Source: CBDAPI01 sp965248635 (lineage in GTDB: Bacteria; Acidobacteriota; UBA6911; RPQK01; CBDAPI01). Taken from it: 64,000 nucleotides of DNA. The position numbers were made by a program, and so were the translations under genes. The stretch covers positions 4,092,001 through 4,156,000 of the forward strand of contig OZ252114.1 of NCBI GenBank assembly GCA_965248635.1. The letters are read 5' to 3'. Position 1 is the first letter of the stretch, and the number at the start of each line of letters is the position of its first letter. The notes beneath the pieces were generated by a model that saw only the letters and a program-made list of their open reading frames with translations, was not told the origin of the DNA and searched no databases. This document shows positions 9,820-19,052 of the stretch, piece after piece.

Positions 9820-9863
9820 AAAGTTGAAAGTTGAAAGTTACAAGTTGAAGGTTGATTTGAACC
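9820..9863. repeat. Short tandem heptad-type repeat (GTTGAAA/GTTGAAG)
   Basis: Several diverged copies of a 7-bp unit (AAGTTGA-type) fill the gap after the CocE-type stop at 9814. The same unit recurs in other intergenic gaps of this window and never inside a gene. Confidence 0.8.
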
Positions 9864-9870
9864 TTGAACT

Positions 9871-9890
9871 GCGCGAGCGCAGCGAGCGCC
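9871..9890. repeat. GC-rich box GCGCGAGCG-CAGCGAGCGCC
   Basis: A 20-bp box immediately after the stop codon of the minus-strand acyl-CoA synthetase gene. Near-identical boxes follow the stops of the genes ending at 13141 and 29087, in the same orientation relative to the gene. Confidence 0.6.
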
Positions 9891-9894
9891 ACAT

Positions 9895-11541
9895 TCAGGC
9901 CCGGGAATCGCTCTCTCGCCCCAACTCCTTGATAGCCTGCTCTCTCAGCTTGTATTTCTGGATCTTGCCGCTGGCGGTTATCGGATAGTCCTCGAGGAAA
10001 AAGCAAAAAGAAGGAATCTTGTAGAAAGAAATCTGCTCGACGCAGTAGTCCCGTATTTCCTCCTCGTCGGCTTTAGCACCCGACTTCAACTGGATAAAGG
10101 CCCCCACCTCTTCTCCCCAGCGACGGCTGGGGATGCCAACCACCTGAACGTCCTTGACCTTCGGGTGGGTGTATAGAAACTCCTCGACTTCGCGAGGATA
10201 GATATTCTCTCCGCCTCGAATGATCATGTCTTTCGAGCGGCCGGTGATCCGGCAGTTGCCGTCTCCGTCCATGATGGCCAGATCCCCCGTGTGCAGCCAG
10301 CCGCGCTGGTCGACGGCCTGGGCCGTGGCCTCGGGCATTTTGTAATAGCCGGGCATCACGTGATAGCCGCGGGTGCACAACTCCCCCTGGACGCCGGGCC
10401 GAAGAGTCTTGCCGGACTCCGATTCAATGATCTTCACCTCCACGTTAGCAAGAGCCCGCCCCACGGTCTGGACCCGCACTTCCAGGGGATCCTCGACCCG
10501 GGTCATCGTCACCCCCGGGGAAGCATCGGTGAGACCGTAGGCGATACAGATCTCCGGTACGCCCAGCTCATTGACCACCGATTTCATCACTTCAATAGGG
10601 CAGGGTGATCCGGCCATGATCCCGGTCCGGAGTGAAGAACAATCATAAGATCGACCGGCAAACTCTTCCAACAGTCCAATGAACATGGTGGGTACGCCGT
10701 GTACGGCGGTACACTTCTCCTGCTCAATAGCGCTCAATACCCGCGGAGGATCAAACGCGACGACCGGAACCATGGTGGCTCCCGAAACGACCGACATCAG
10801 GGTACCAATGACACAGCCAAAGCAGTGGAAAAACGGCACCTGGATGAGGAGGCGGTCGGCAGGGGAAAAGTTCAACCCCTCGGCAATGCTGGCGGCGTTG
10901 CCGATCAGGTTCGTGTGCGTCAGCATGACTCCCTTGGGAAATCCCGTGGTTCCCGAGGTGTACTGCATATTGATCACATCATCCGGATGCAGTTCGGCTT
11001 CCCGGGCCCGGATCTCCTCTCCCGGTACATCCCTGCCCTGTTCGAACAGTTCATCCCAGAGCAGCATCCCGGGCGGTCGCTCCTCTCCGATGAAAACGAC
11101 GTTCTCGAGCAGGGGTACACGGGAAGATCGGAGCTGTCCCGGGACCGAATCAGCCAGTTCGGGACAGAGATTCTGGACGATCCTCAGGTACTCGTCCTGC
11201 CGCGCTCCCGCGATCAGGATCAGGGTCTTGGAGTCGGATTGCTTGAGAAGATACTCCAGTTCCGTCGCGCGGTAGCTGGTGTTCACGGTGACCAGAACCG
11301 CCCCGATTCGGGCGGTCGCAAACTGGGCGAGGACCCACTCGGGAACGTTGTTGGCCCAGATGGCGATGTGATTCCCCTTCTTGACACCCAGTTGGAGCAG
11401 ACTCCCGGCCAACTGGCTGCAGGCCTGATCGAACTCCGGGTACCTGACCTCCGGTTCGACATAGACAAGGGCTTCCTGGTCCGGCAACCGCTCCGCCATT
11501 TCCGAGAGCAACTGGCCGATGGTGGTCTCACCTACTTTCAT
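9895..11541 (-). CDS. AMP-forming acyl-CoA synthetase (fatty-acid/aryl-CoA ligase type)
   Basis: 548 aa from ATG 11541, chosen because GGAGGTGG lies about nine bases upstream; an in-frame ATG at 11565 would add only MNGGGGQQ. It contains the adenylate-forming P-loop YTSGTTGFPKGVMLTH (about 194-208), the A5-type YGLTDASPGVT, the hinge region GRSKDMIIRGGENIYPREVE, and the C-terminal TASGKIQKYKLRE with the catalytic Lys. Such enzymes activate a carboxylic acid with ATP and CoA in the cytoplasm; the sequence most resembles medium/long-chain FadD-like ligases, but the substrate cannot be read from it. Convergent with the frameshifted CocE-type gene; no operon partner is obvious. Confidence 0.93.
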   Translation of the reverse strand: MKVGETTIGQLLSEMAERLPDQEALVYVEPEVRYPEFDQACSQLAGSLLQLGVKKGNHIAIWANNVPEWVLAQFATARIGAVLVTVNTSYRATELEYLLKQSDSKTLILIAGARQDEYLRIVQNLCPELADSVPGQLRSSRVPLLENVVFIGEERPPGMLLWDELFEQGRDVPGEEIRAREAELHPDDVINMQYTSGTTGFPKGVMLTHTNLIGNAASIAEGLNFSPADRLLIQVPFFHCFGCVIGTLMSVVSGATMVPVVAFDPPRVLSAIEQEKCTAVHGVPTMFIGLLEEFAGRSYDCSSLRTGIMAGSPCPIEVMKSVVNELGVPEICIAYGLTDASPGVTMTRVEDPLEVRVQTVGRALANVEVKIIESESGKTLRPGVQGELCTRGYHVMPGYYKMPEATAQAVDQRGWLHTGDLAIMDGDGNCRITGRSKDMIIRGGENIYPREVEEFLYTHPKVKDVQVVGIPSRRWGEEVGAFIQLKSGAKADEEEIRDYCVEQISFYKIPSFCFFLEDYPITASGKIQKYKLREQAIKELGRESDSRA

Positions 11542-11602
11542 TTGCTGGCCACCTCCACCATTCAATAACTACGAAATCTGAGGCGTAAAGTACAGGTTAA
11601 AT

Positions 11603-11661
11603 GTTGAAGGTTGAAAGTTGAAGGTTGAAAGTTGAAGGTTGAAAGTTGAAGGTTGAAGGTT
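11603..11661. repeat. Heptad tandem repeat array (about eight units)
   Basis: About eight tandem units of GTTGAAG/GTTGAAA lie upstream of the acyl-CoA synthetase gene and next to palindrome copy 1. This is the longest and cleanest heptad array in the window. Confidence 0.9.
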
Positions 11662-11685
11662 GGCGGTGAGCCGGAGGACCTCAAT

Positions 11686-11757
11686 GGAAAGTGGGAGGGG
11701 CCTCGGGCAGCGGACGTTTAAATTCCCGGACGCTGCCCGAGGCCCCTCCCACTTTCC
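11686..11757. repeat. 72-bp palindromic repeat, copy 1 (perfect 27-bp stem)
   Basis: 27-bp arms (11686-11712 and 11731-11757) are perfectly complementary and flank the 18-nt centre GACGTTTAAATTCCCGGA. The same centre is found in six other copies between 38.9 and 40.7 kb. It lies just beyond the stop of the ceramidase-like gene (11768), so it may also act as a 3'-end hairpin. Confidence 0.95.
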
Positions 11758-11767
11758 CCGAAACTTC

Positions 11768-13048
11768 CTACTGCAACCCGAACAGCAACTGAATCACCGC
11801 GTCGCCAAAATCTTTTTCAGCCTCCCCGGTGTAGGGCGTGACCCGGGTCTCATAGCCACCTTCATCGAGTGCCTGCCGGGTTGGTAGATACCCCATCCAG
11901 CCGTTGCTGTAGCCAAAGTAGAAGGTGTTGGAAAAAGGCGACTCGTTGCGGACTCGGATAGCGATCTCACAGAAGAGTTCCAGGGGAGCAGCCCACAGCA
12001 CCAGATCGTCTCTCAACTTCAGGACCCGAACGGGGATCCGGACCTGATCCTGACCGGCCGCAGTTTGCGACCGATAGGAATCGAGGCCTTCCGGCCAGGT
12101 GATGCCTTCTTTCATGGGTGTTTCCACCATGACCTCACTGGGCTCCAGGTAGACTTCGGCGTCGGGGTCCACCCGGATGGATCGATTCGCCTCCAGGACC
12201 CGGTCACCCAGCAGGACATTCATCTGGGTAATCTCGCGAAAGCCGCGCTTGAAACAGTAGAGAGGGGCGATATTGCCGACCGCGCCATTGATGTAGAGCA
12301 CCGTCCCGCCCATCCTTTCCTCGAGATAGGAGGCCACAACGCCGGGTGCATCTCCGCTGATCTGCGGAACGGCAGACAGGAAGGTGCCGTGCATGGCGTA
12401 GTTCACGAGCAGCGCGATCAGTGAGCCGTTTCGTCTCTCCAGACGAATCAGACCCACCTGGCGGTCCACGGGGCCATAGGGGTTGAGGCCGAGATAGATC
12501 TTTCCGTCCACGTCCCGGGCCCGGCGATTCATGTTGGCCATGGCCGTACCTGTTCCGACTCCCATGGAGGCCGGCCCCAGGCGAGAGATGGCGTTCTTGA
12601 TCCCTTCCATCAGAGCATCGGTGACTTTACGGGCGTAGTCGGCGTCCCACTCCATGGCGAATTGCCGGGCCAGGAGAGCCCCGGCAAACGCGGGCGGTCC
12701 CACAATCGGGGCGGAATGCGTGTGTGTCACCGTCCACCAGAGCCGCTCGCGGCTGATTCCCGTCTCGGCTTCCACCTGGCGGGCGAACTCATCGTAAAAA
12801 CCGGGAGAAAGCGCACCCAGGTCGCTTGCAACCAGGGCAAAACGGGACTCACCGGCTTGCAGGACCACGATTCGGTGGTAGAGCCGGTCATGGATTTCCG
12901 TTGACATGCGCGGCCCATAGCCGAGCAGCAGCTGGTTGTCTGCGGGAGTGATGTCGACCTTGACCGCCGCTGCCCGCAGTCCTGCCGCGACAGCAGACCC
13001 AGACGCGGCTAGGATCACGACGCTGCAGGCGATGAACTTCGCAATCAA
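11768..13048 (-). CDS. Neutral/alkaline ceramidase-like secreted hydrolase (second copy)
   Basis: About 426 aa if translation starts at TTG 13048. No in-frame ATG exists near the signal peptide, and further upstream the frame runs into the PepSY gene. It opens with a hydrophobic, alanine-rich signal sequence, then KVDITPADNQ, the zinc-site elements VTHTHSAP and YAMHGT, and GAVGNIAP where ceramidases have GDVSP. The nucleophile Ser is therefore absent, as in the paralogue at 900-2255, and ceramidase chemistry is uncertain. It lacks the 27-bp duplication of that paralogue. It follows the two PepSY genes on the same strand with a 92-bp gap and may be co-transcribed with them. Confidence 0.8.
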   Translation of the reverse strand: MIAKFIACSVVILAASGSAVAAGLRAAAVKVDITPADNQLLLGYGPRMSTEIHDRLYHRIVVLQAGESRFALVASDLGALSPGFYDEFARQVEAETGISRERLWWTVTHTHSAPIVGPPAFAGALLARQFAMEWDADYARKVTDALMEGIKNAISRLGPASMGVGTGTAMANMNRRARDVDGKIYLGLNPYGPVDRQVGLIRLERRNGSLIALLVNYAMHGTFLSAVPQISGDAPGVVASYLEERMGGTVLYINGAVGNIAPLYCFKRGFREITQMNVLLGDRVLEANRSIRVDPDAEVYLEPSEVMVETPMKEGITWPEGLDSYRSQTAAGQDQVRIPVRVLKLRDDLVLWAAPLELFCEIAIRVRNESPFSNTFYFGYSNGWMGYLPTRQALDEGGYETRVTPYTGEAEKDFGDAVIQLLFGLQ

Positions 13049-13090
13049 GTTGAGTTTTCCATGATACCTGTTCAGGCGGCCCAATCGACC

Positions 13091-13130
13091 GGAACCCGGA
13101 ACCCGGAACCCGACCGCGAGCGGCAGCGAG
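13091..13130. repeat. GGAACCC hexamer/heptamer array next to a GC-rich box
   Basis: Three tandem GGAACCC units followed by a CGCGAGCGGCAGCGAG box, just after the stop of the PepSY gene (13141). Same arrangement (stop, GC box, short tandem repeat) as at 9.87 kb. Confidence 0.7.
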
Positions 13131-13140
13131 CAGTCGCCGA

Positions 13141-13800
13141 TCAGGTGAGCCACCGGATTCCCCAGACAAAAAAGGAGCAGCTGAGGAGTCCCGCCGCGAA
13201 CACGATCGAGCCCACCAGCCAGGTCCTGCGGCGCAGGTACCACATGTACATCGAAGTTGCGACCATAACCATGAATCCCACCGCGACAGCGTCGATGGAA
13301 AAGCTCCAGAGTTTGACGACCCACCAGTCCCTCACCCTGGGCTGAGGCTCCTGCCAGATCTCGCGAACTCCGCTCAGCACGTGCAGGTTCTCGATGGTCC
13401 AGCGAAAAGCCACAGAGCCAGAAGCCTGGGTCCTGTACTGGACGGTTGCCACAGACTTCTCCAGATCGGCATCCACGGACATAACCTTGTCGAGACCCAC
13501 CAGGATAAAAGTGAAATGGCCGGGAGGAGGCTTTCGGTTGCCCCTGGCCCGGAGAATCTCTCCGGAGAGACCCAGCTGGGCCCTCAGATCTTCCGCCTTG
13601 GCCTGGTCATCTGCTCCCTGCGGCAGTTCGATGGGCTTCTCATACTTGACCTGCTCCGGCTTGGGCGGGCGCTGGAACCAGTTGTGGTGGTTGATGAGAA
13701 GACCGGAGATGGAGAAAAGCCACAGAAACAGGAGCATGTAAAGACCCAGGTAGATGTGGATCTTCTTGTTCCAGCGGCGCACCCAGATGGGAATCTTCAC
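13141..13800 (-). CDS. PepSY-associated transmembrane protein
   Basis: 219 aa with one N-terminal membrane helix after a basic start (RRWNKKIHIYLGLYMLLFLWLFSISGLLINHH), an extracytoplasmic PepSY-like middle, and two or three C-terminal helices from about residue 165. The HIYLGLY...SG pattern is typical of the PepSY-TM family, often found near iron or siderophore uptake and reductase functions. The start has a GGGGAGAAAG Shine-Dalgarno. It lies 15 bp downstream of a related gene, so the two form an operon and may form a heteromer. Which partner or cofactor they serve is not visible. Confidence 0.82.
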   Translation of the reverse strand: MKIPIWVRRWNKKIHIYLGLYMLLFLWLFSISGLLINHHNWFQRPPKPEQVKYEKPIELPQGADDQAKAEDLRAQLGLSGEILRARGNRKPPPGHFTFILVGLDKVMSVDADLEKSVATVQYRTQASGSVAFRWTIENLHVLSGVREIWQEPQPRVRDWWVVKLWSFSIDAVAVGFMVMVATSMYMWYLRRRTWLVGSIVFAAGLLSCSFFVWGIRWLT

Positions 13801-13815
13801 TTCACTTTCTCCCCG

Positions 13816-14472
13816 CTATCCCCAAAGAAACCCGACGATAATAAAAGCGAAGGAGCCGATCCCTGCAACCATCATGATCCATCCGATTTTTCTCTCCGCC
13901 TTCAGTACGAACCACAGGTAGATGCCGCTGATGGACAGGAACAGGAGCATGTAAACGACTGAATCGCTGAAAGCGGCCCAGATCTTGGAAAAGATCCAGT
14001 TCATCAAGCTGCGCGGCGAGTGAGGGCCCGGCCTCATGTGCATCTCGATGATGGCCCGCATGGCACCCGTGGTGGTTTGTTTGATTCTGGCCACGCCGGT
14101 CTCCGGATCGACCTCGATTCGGGTGTTCTGACCGAGCTTGTTCACTCCCGTCTGGAACACTTCCTGCCCCGGAAAGAGCTGTGCCCGGGCTGCCGGTATT
14201 TTTCGCGCCGGGCCCACTTCACCCTGCAGTCCCAGTTGCTCGGCGATGTCAAACCCCAGCGGCCGGGGCTCCAGCCCCTCCGTGAGTTCGACCTGGCCCT
14301 CCCATTCCTCGACTTCCGCATTGCCGGCAAAATTCCAGTTGTGGTTGAGCAGAATGGTGCTCAGGCCGAAGACGATCACATAGGGACTGGCGAAGAGGCC
14401 CACATAGAGGTGAATGTCCCGCGACCAGAGATAAAACCCTTTAGCAAACTTTAATTTCTTGACTCGCATCAA
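13816..14472 (-). CDS. PepSY-associated transmembrane protein
   Basis: 218 aa, a diverged paralogue of the next gene in the operon. The N-terminal helix contains SRDIHLYVGLFASPYVIVFG and LNHNW, and the C-terminal part has three hydrophobic segments (FSDSVVYMLLFLSISGIYLW; IGWIMMVAGIG; FAFIIVGFLWG). The region between is predicted to be outside the cytoplasm. Histidines in the first helix and loop resemble haem- or metal-linked PepSY proteins, but no binding motif can be assigned. First gene of a probable three-gene unit with 13141-13800 and the ceramidase-like gene. Confidence 0.8.
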   Translation of the reverse strand: MMRVKKLKFAKGFYLWSRDIHLYVGLFASPYVIVFGLSTILLNHNWNFAGNAEVEEWEGQVELTEGLEPRPLGFDIAEQLGLQGEVGPARKIPAARAQLFPGQEVFQTGVNKLGQNTRIEVDPETGVARIKQTTTGAMRAIIEMHMRPGPHSPRSLMNWIFSKIWAAFSDSVVYMLLFLSISGIYLWFVLKAERKIGWIMMVAGIGSFAFIIVGFLWG

Positions 14473-14577
14473 TTAAATCCATGGATCCAATAATGGGAAT
14501 ACCGAGGCGCCAATTTAGAACAGAGGTGTCGAGCCTGTCAAGCTAGCGTTGACCCTGCCTGTCGGCTGGGCAACGGG

Positions 14578-14610
14578 GAACCTGAAACCTGGAACCTGGA
14601 ACCTGGAACG
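14578..14610. repeat. Tandem GGAACCT/GAAACCT repeat
   Basis: Four to five tandem 7-bp units (AACCTGG-type) begin just beyond the stop of the propeller-PHP gene (14617), beside a small GCGGCCCT/AGGGCCGC palindrome that overlaps the end of the coding region. Confidence 0.75.
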
Positions 14611-14616
14611 CGGCCC

Positions 14617-17490
14617 TCAGGGCCGCAAATTGACCCAGATCGGACTTGCCCAGGCCACCTGCCGATCGTCCTGAACCATGCGCACGTAGTAATAGCTGGT
14701 TCCAGTGGTCGGCTCCTGATCCAGAAAGGTCAGTGTCACGTCGCGCCGGTCGGGAGCTGCCGCATAGATGATGTTTTCGTTCTTGATTACTTCCACCTGT
14801 GCCACCGGGCTGGTTCCCACAATCCGAATCTGAAGGGGGGGCACTTCGGAAGCATCAAACTCATCCCCCATGAAGTGATCGCCCATGCGCACGTCGAGTA
14901 CGATGTTGTCGGTTGCACCGTAAGTGTGGCGTTTCTTGATGGCTTCAAAGATGGCTTCACGAGTCGGCTCCTCGGTGAACACCATGGCGTAGGAAATATG
15001 AGTCGACCAGTGGTCGGAACTGGTGATGGTGCCGATGCGGTAACCCTTGCGGTAGGCATTCCAGACAAACCCGTCCTCTCGAAACCCGCCAATCGGTTCC
15101 TGTGACGCGCTCCTCAGGGCGCGCGGACCGCCCGGAGTCTCATAAGAGGTCCGGTCACCCTGAAAAATCTCCACCACGGGTTCGACCTCAGGATCGTTGT
15201 ACCTCCAGTCGGTTCCCATGTTGGTGGCGGTAGTGTGAGGAATGGAGATCCCACCCGTACTGCGCAGGGCTTCATGGAGCAACTCGGCGTCGTTGACCAG
15301 AGCCTGGTCGTCAGCTGCCACGGCCGGCTGAGGCTTTTCTGCACTGGGGTCCAGGAAGAACGAGATAATGGGAACCCCGCGCCGGGTGTGAAAGATATTC
15401 CGATGTCCTCCCGGGTACTTCACGCTTCTCTCGTAGCCGTAGAAACTGGTGTAGGAGCCGGGCAGATGGTACATGTCGCAACTCTTCTCGGTCAGCCACC
15501 ACCAGTACTCGTAGGTGGCCCCTCCGTAGTGGTCGGTAATGGAACCGAAGTCCATGGAGGCCACGTCGATCATGTACCTGTAAAAATCGAAGAGACTCCC
15601 GTCTACGTTACCCTGGGAATCCCAGGAAAACTCGCCGTGCCGGTGAAGGTCCCCGCGCACGATGCGGTTCTCGACGCCATCCACAAAGGTCCGATAGCCA
15701 CGGATCGTCTCCACCTCCTCGACCTCATTCGGATGGACTGCCACCACCTCAATCGGTTCCGGTGCCTCCCAGTTTCCCAGCTTCGCCGAGAAGGCCGGCT
15801 CCGGCAGTGGAATGGAGGCCGCGTAGACATTTCCGCTGGGCCACCTGGTGGTGCGCTCGTACTGCCTGCCGTCCGTCGGCCACACGGCCCACAGTTTGCC
15901 CTCCGGCCCAAAAACGGCATCCGCCTGCATGGAAGGCCTCCCCTGACTCTCAGGCAGGATGACGACATGAGACCACCGGTCGCCTTCCAGCCAGATGAGC
16001 GCCTTCTCCCAAATGGGTGACTTAAATCCGAGACTGTCGATCTCCATCAGGCTATCCCAGCGGTGAAAAAGCAGGGCCACCCGCCCCGACGGATCCGTCA
16101 CGAGCTGCGGATAGTCGTAGTCACCGATTCCAGCCTCCTTCATAGCCCGCTGCAATCCCGCCACCGGAGCCTTCCTTTGACCGGCCTCGAAAACAACCAG
16201 ATTGATCTTGCGTGCTTCATAGAGTCGCGCTCCGGGTCGGGACGGCTTGTCGATATAGATATCCCAGGTCTCCCGGACATCCTCATCCCAGTCTTTGTTC
16301 ACGGTCAGGCCGTTATCCTTCCCCCAGTTCGCCGCGCCCTCGTCCCAGGCCACCCACACGCGGCCAGCCCCGTCGACCGCCACGCTGGGGTGGGCCTCGA
16401 AACGATTCGTGTCGGCTACCTCCACCAGGGGCCCAGGAGCACCCTCCTGGTAAGTCTTCATGTAGACGTTGTAGGTCCCCTGTCGGTAGCTGTCCCAGAC
16501 AATGTGCGCCCTGCTGCTGCCGTCCACGGCGAGGCGAGGTGTCCAGTCGTTGCCCGGATGATCACTCACCTGCACTTCAGCCGACCAACCCGTGCCATTG
16601 TAGCGGCGCAGGAAAATGTCGGAGTTATCTCCTCGAAAGCCCTGCCACGCGACCCAGAGTCCGCCGTCCGGGCCCACTTCGAGGTCGGCGTCAATATCGG
16701 AGTGAGGATGAGTACTGAGCCGGATCAGGGCTTCCCACTCGTTGATCTCTTCGTTGAGGGCTCGAGCATAGATATCAAAGTTGCCGTTCTCCTGCTGCGA
16801 CCAGACCACCCACACCCGCTTGCCGGAGACGCCTATCTGAGGTCTCCACACGTCTCCTGACGTACCCGGAACCCGGGTGAAGGTGCGCCACCCTCCTTCA
16901 TACTTGGCCACCCGTATTTCGTCGCTGTCGCCGTGATAAGACTGCCAGACAGCCCAGGCCTGATCTCCATTTACGGCAATGGTCGGGTAATCATCCTCCT
17001 GGGAGTTCTCGGTCAACCGGACCACATCGAGCAGACCTCGCACCCGTGCCTTTCCATCCAGAAACTCGAGAAGCTCCCCACCTTCCAGGTCCTCAACAGG
17101 GAATGCGAAGGAACCCTGGTCAGTATCGACCTGGAAGCGGGCAGCGGGCAGGGCAATGCCCCGAACCACCACCCCTTTGGGAACGGCCACCTTCCGCTCT
17201 GGATGAAAGGTATGAAGTTCGAAGAAGTTGAGTGAGATCTGGTCGACCGACTGCAGTTCCCACCCTCGGGCTTTTTCAATCCGAGCGTTCTCAACCCGAA
17301 AAGAACCCTCCCAGCGTTCTGAGGTCACGTCAGAGTGGCCAAACGAAATACGAAGCGCGAAGGATCTCTCCGGCGGTGCCTCCATTCCGGCCGGCTCCTG
17401 AGCGGCGGCGGGACCCGGCGCTCCCCACAATCCCTCGCCGGGTGTTATCAACAGGATCAGAGAGACAAGGAGAGTTTTCAGATACCCCAT
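14617..17490 (-). CDS. Secreted beta-propeller/PHP-type (DUF3604-like) hydrolase
   Basis: 957 aa. A signal peptide (about residues 1-30) is followed by a unique N-terminal domain and, from about residue 170 to 450, repeated propeller-type blades with motifs such as WAVWQSYHGDSDEI, VWRPQIGV, VWVVWSQQENGNFDIYAR and WVAWQGFRGDNSDIFLR. The C-terminal half is a PHP-like metal-hydrolase region: VRGDLHRHGEFSWD (His-x-His), GSITDH, YERSVKYPGGHRN and SSDHWSTHISYAM. It most resembles DUF3604; the substrate is unknown. It ends with a fibronectin-like tail. The paralogue at 55231-58119 shares the whole architecture, and a remnant of a third copy is at 24603. Confidence 0.85.
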   Translation of the reverse strand: MGYLKTLLVSLILLITPGEGLWGAPGPAAAQEPAGMEAPPERSFALRISFGHSDVTSERWEGSFRVENARIEKARGWELQSVDQISLNFFELHTFHPERKVAVPKGVVVRGIALPAARFQVDTDQGSFAFPVEDLEGGELLEFLDGKARVRGLLDVVRLTENSQEDDYPTIAVNGDQAWAVWQSYHGDSDEIRVAKYEGGWRTFTRVPGTSGDVWRPQIGVSGKRVWVVWSQQENGNFDIYARALNEEINEWEALIRLSTHPHSDIDADLEVGPDGGLWVAWQGFRGDNSDIFLRRYNGTGWSAEVQVSDHPGNDWTPRLAVDGSSRAHIVWDSYRQGTYNVYMKTYQEGAPGPLVEVADTNRFEAHPSVAVDGAGRVWVAWDEGAANWGKDNGLTVNKDWDEDVRETWDIYIDKPSRPGARLYEARKINLVVFEAGQRKAPVAGLQRAMKEAGIGDYDYPQLVTDPSGRVALLFHRWDSLMEIDSLGFKSPIWEKALIWLEGDRWSHVVILPESQGRPSMQADAVFGPEGKLWAVWPTDGRQYERTTRWPSGNVYAASIPLPEPAFSAKLGNWEAPEPIEVVAVHPNEVEEVETIRGYRTFVDGVENRIVRGDLHRHGEFSWDSQGNVDGSLFDFYRYMIDVASMDFGSITDHYGGATYEYWWWLTEKSCDMYHLPGSYTSFYGYERSVKYPGGHRNIFHTRRGVPIISFFLDPSAEKPQPAVAADDQALVNDAELLHEALRSTGGISIPHTTATNMGTDWRYNDPEVEPVVEIFQGDRTSYETPGGPRALRSASQEPIGGFREDGFVWNAYRKGYRIGTITSSDHWSTHISYAMVFTEEPTREAIFEAIKKRHTYGATDNIVLDVRMGDHFMGDEFDASEVPPLQIRIVGTSPVAQVEVIKNENIIYAAAPDRRDVTLTFLDQEPTTGTSYYYVRMVQDDRQVAWASPIWVNLRP

Positions 17491-17500
17491 CTGGTAGACC

Positions 17501-18352
17501 TCAATTTCGACTTAAGTGAAGGCCCTTAAAGCTCTTCACATGCTCGGTAATGGCTCTCTCTGTGGACAGGCTCTCTACACTGCTGGCCCCAAAGAATCCG
17601 GCGATTCCTCGTGAGTTTTCCAGGACGTAGTTTACGTCGTCGGGTTCGGCAATGGGACCACCGTGACAGATCACGATCACGTCTTCGCGAACCGCTACGG
17701 CCGCATCATGGATTTCCTGGACCCGGCGAATCGCCGCGTCCAGGGTCAGCGCCGTCTTGGCACCGATCGTCCCTTTCGTGGTCAGTCCCAGGTGCGCGAC
17801 CAGGACATCGGCACCTGCCCCGGTCATGGCCACCGCTTCCTCGGGAGTGAATACATAGGGAGTCGTCAGCAAGTCCATTTCGCGGGCCAGGCCAATAGTG
17901 TCCACTTCCTTTCCGAAACCCATCCCCGTTTCTTCCAGATTCTGACGAAAAACGCCATCGATCAGGCCCACCGTCGGGAAGTTCTGGACACCGGCAAATC
18001 CCATCCCTTTGAGCTCGCTCAGAAAAAGATCCATCAAACGAAACGGATCGGTGCCGCAGACGCCTGCCAGAACCGGTGTTCGAGTGGCTACCGGCAGGAC
18101 TTCGGCTGCCATCTCGCAGACAATAGCGTTGGCATCTCCATACGGCATCAAACCCGACAGGGATCCTCTCCCGGCCATTCGAAAGCGACCCGAGTTGTAA
18201 ATCACGATCAGGTCTGCGCCGCCCGCCTGGGCGCACTTGGCGGAGATGCCCGTGCCGGCGCCGGCCCCCAGAATCGGAATTCCTCTGTCGATCTGCTCAC
18301 GCAAATGCGCCAGGATGGTCTCCCGCTTGAAGGGTCGTTCATAATTCAACAT
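17501..18352 (-). CDS. Phosphoenolpyruvate hydrolase-like TIM-barrel protein (PEP_hydrolase family)
   Basis: 283 aa, full length for the family: ILGAGAGTGISAKCAQAGGAD, LIVIYNSGRFRMAGRGSLSG, MPYGDANAIV, VLAGVCGTDP, GFAGVQNFPTVGLIDG and the C-terminal GFFGASSVESL phosphate-site-like block. The start has a GGGAGG Shine-Dalgarno and overlaps the end of the Tm-1-like gene by 14 bp, which implies translational coupling. In tomato Tm-1 and fungal homologues a Tm-1-like (UPF0261) domain and this TIM-barrel domain form one polypeptide, so the two bacterial genes probably act together. The substrate is not known from sequence. Because its partner is split by an IS, expression of this gene may be reduced or may depend on the IS. 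Confidence 0.9.
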   Translation of the reverse strand: MLNYERPFKRETILAHLREQIDRGIPILGAGAGTGISAKCAQAGGADLIVIYNSGRFRMAGRGSLSGLMPYGDANAIVCEMAAEVLPVATRTPVLAGVCGTDPFRLMDLFLSELKGMGFAGVQNFPTVGLIDGVFRQNLEETGMGFGKEVDTIGLAREMDLLTTPYVFTPEEAVAMTGAGADVLVAHLGLTTKGTIGAKTALTLDAAIRRVQEIHDAAVAVREDVIVICHGGPIAEPDDVNYVLENSRGIAGFFGASSVESLSTERAITEHVKSFKGLHLSRN

Positions 18353-19023
18353 TACGTCCTCCCTTTTCCTCGATCAGGTTCAGCAAAGCCTCTGCAACGG
18401 AGTTTGCGAATTCGGGATCATTGATATTGGCGTCCACCTCGATGACGGGAATGTCTGATCGAAGGTGGCTCTTGAGAGCTTCTCGAAAGGCGTCATCCGC
18501 TTCCCGGGAGTGGAAGGGCTGCCCGGGGGCGGAAATGACTGAGATCCCCTGCAGCGGAAGGTACACGGTGACAGGGCCTTCTGACATGTTCAGCTTGTCG
18601 GCCACCAGCTTCCCCATCACCTGATTCTCGTCGGGAGTGGTGCGCATCAGGGTGACGTTGGGATTGTGTTCGTAAAACACTCGGTTGGCAAACTCGCCGG
18701 GCACGGTCTCAGGAGCCCAAAAGTTGACCATATCCAGGCAGCCGGGCGCGACCACGGCGGGAGTTCCGGTACGGGCTGCGGCTTCCAGGCGGTGAGGACC
18801 GGCACTGAGAACCCCGCCCACCACTTCATCGGCCAGCTCAGTGGTCGTGACATCGAGAACACCTGAGACGTACCCCCCTTCGATCAGACTCTCCATGGTG
18901 CGGCCCCCGCTCCCGACGGCATGAAACACCAGCACTTCATATCCCGCCTCCTGCAGCCGGGCCCGAGCTGTTTCCACTGCTTCGGTGGTGTTGCCAAACA
19001 TGGAGGCCGCAATCAAGGGTTTG

Positions 19024-19031
19024 TCCTCGGC
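19024..19031. repeat. Target-site duplication, left copy (TCCTCGGC)
   Basis: TCCTCGGC directly abuts the left end of the IS and is repeated exactly at 20368-20375 on the other side. Confidence 0.93.
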
Positions 19032-19050
19032 GGTAGTGCTCAAGTTTGAA
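19032..19050. repeat. IS terminal inverted repeat, left
   Basis: GGTAGTGCTCAAGTTTGAA, perfectly complementary to 20349-20367. The GG start and TG at positions 6-7 resemble IS1-family ends. Confidence 0.93.
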
Positions 19051-19052
19051 CT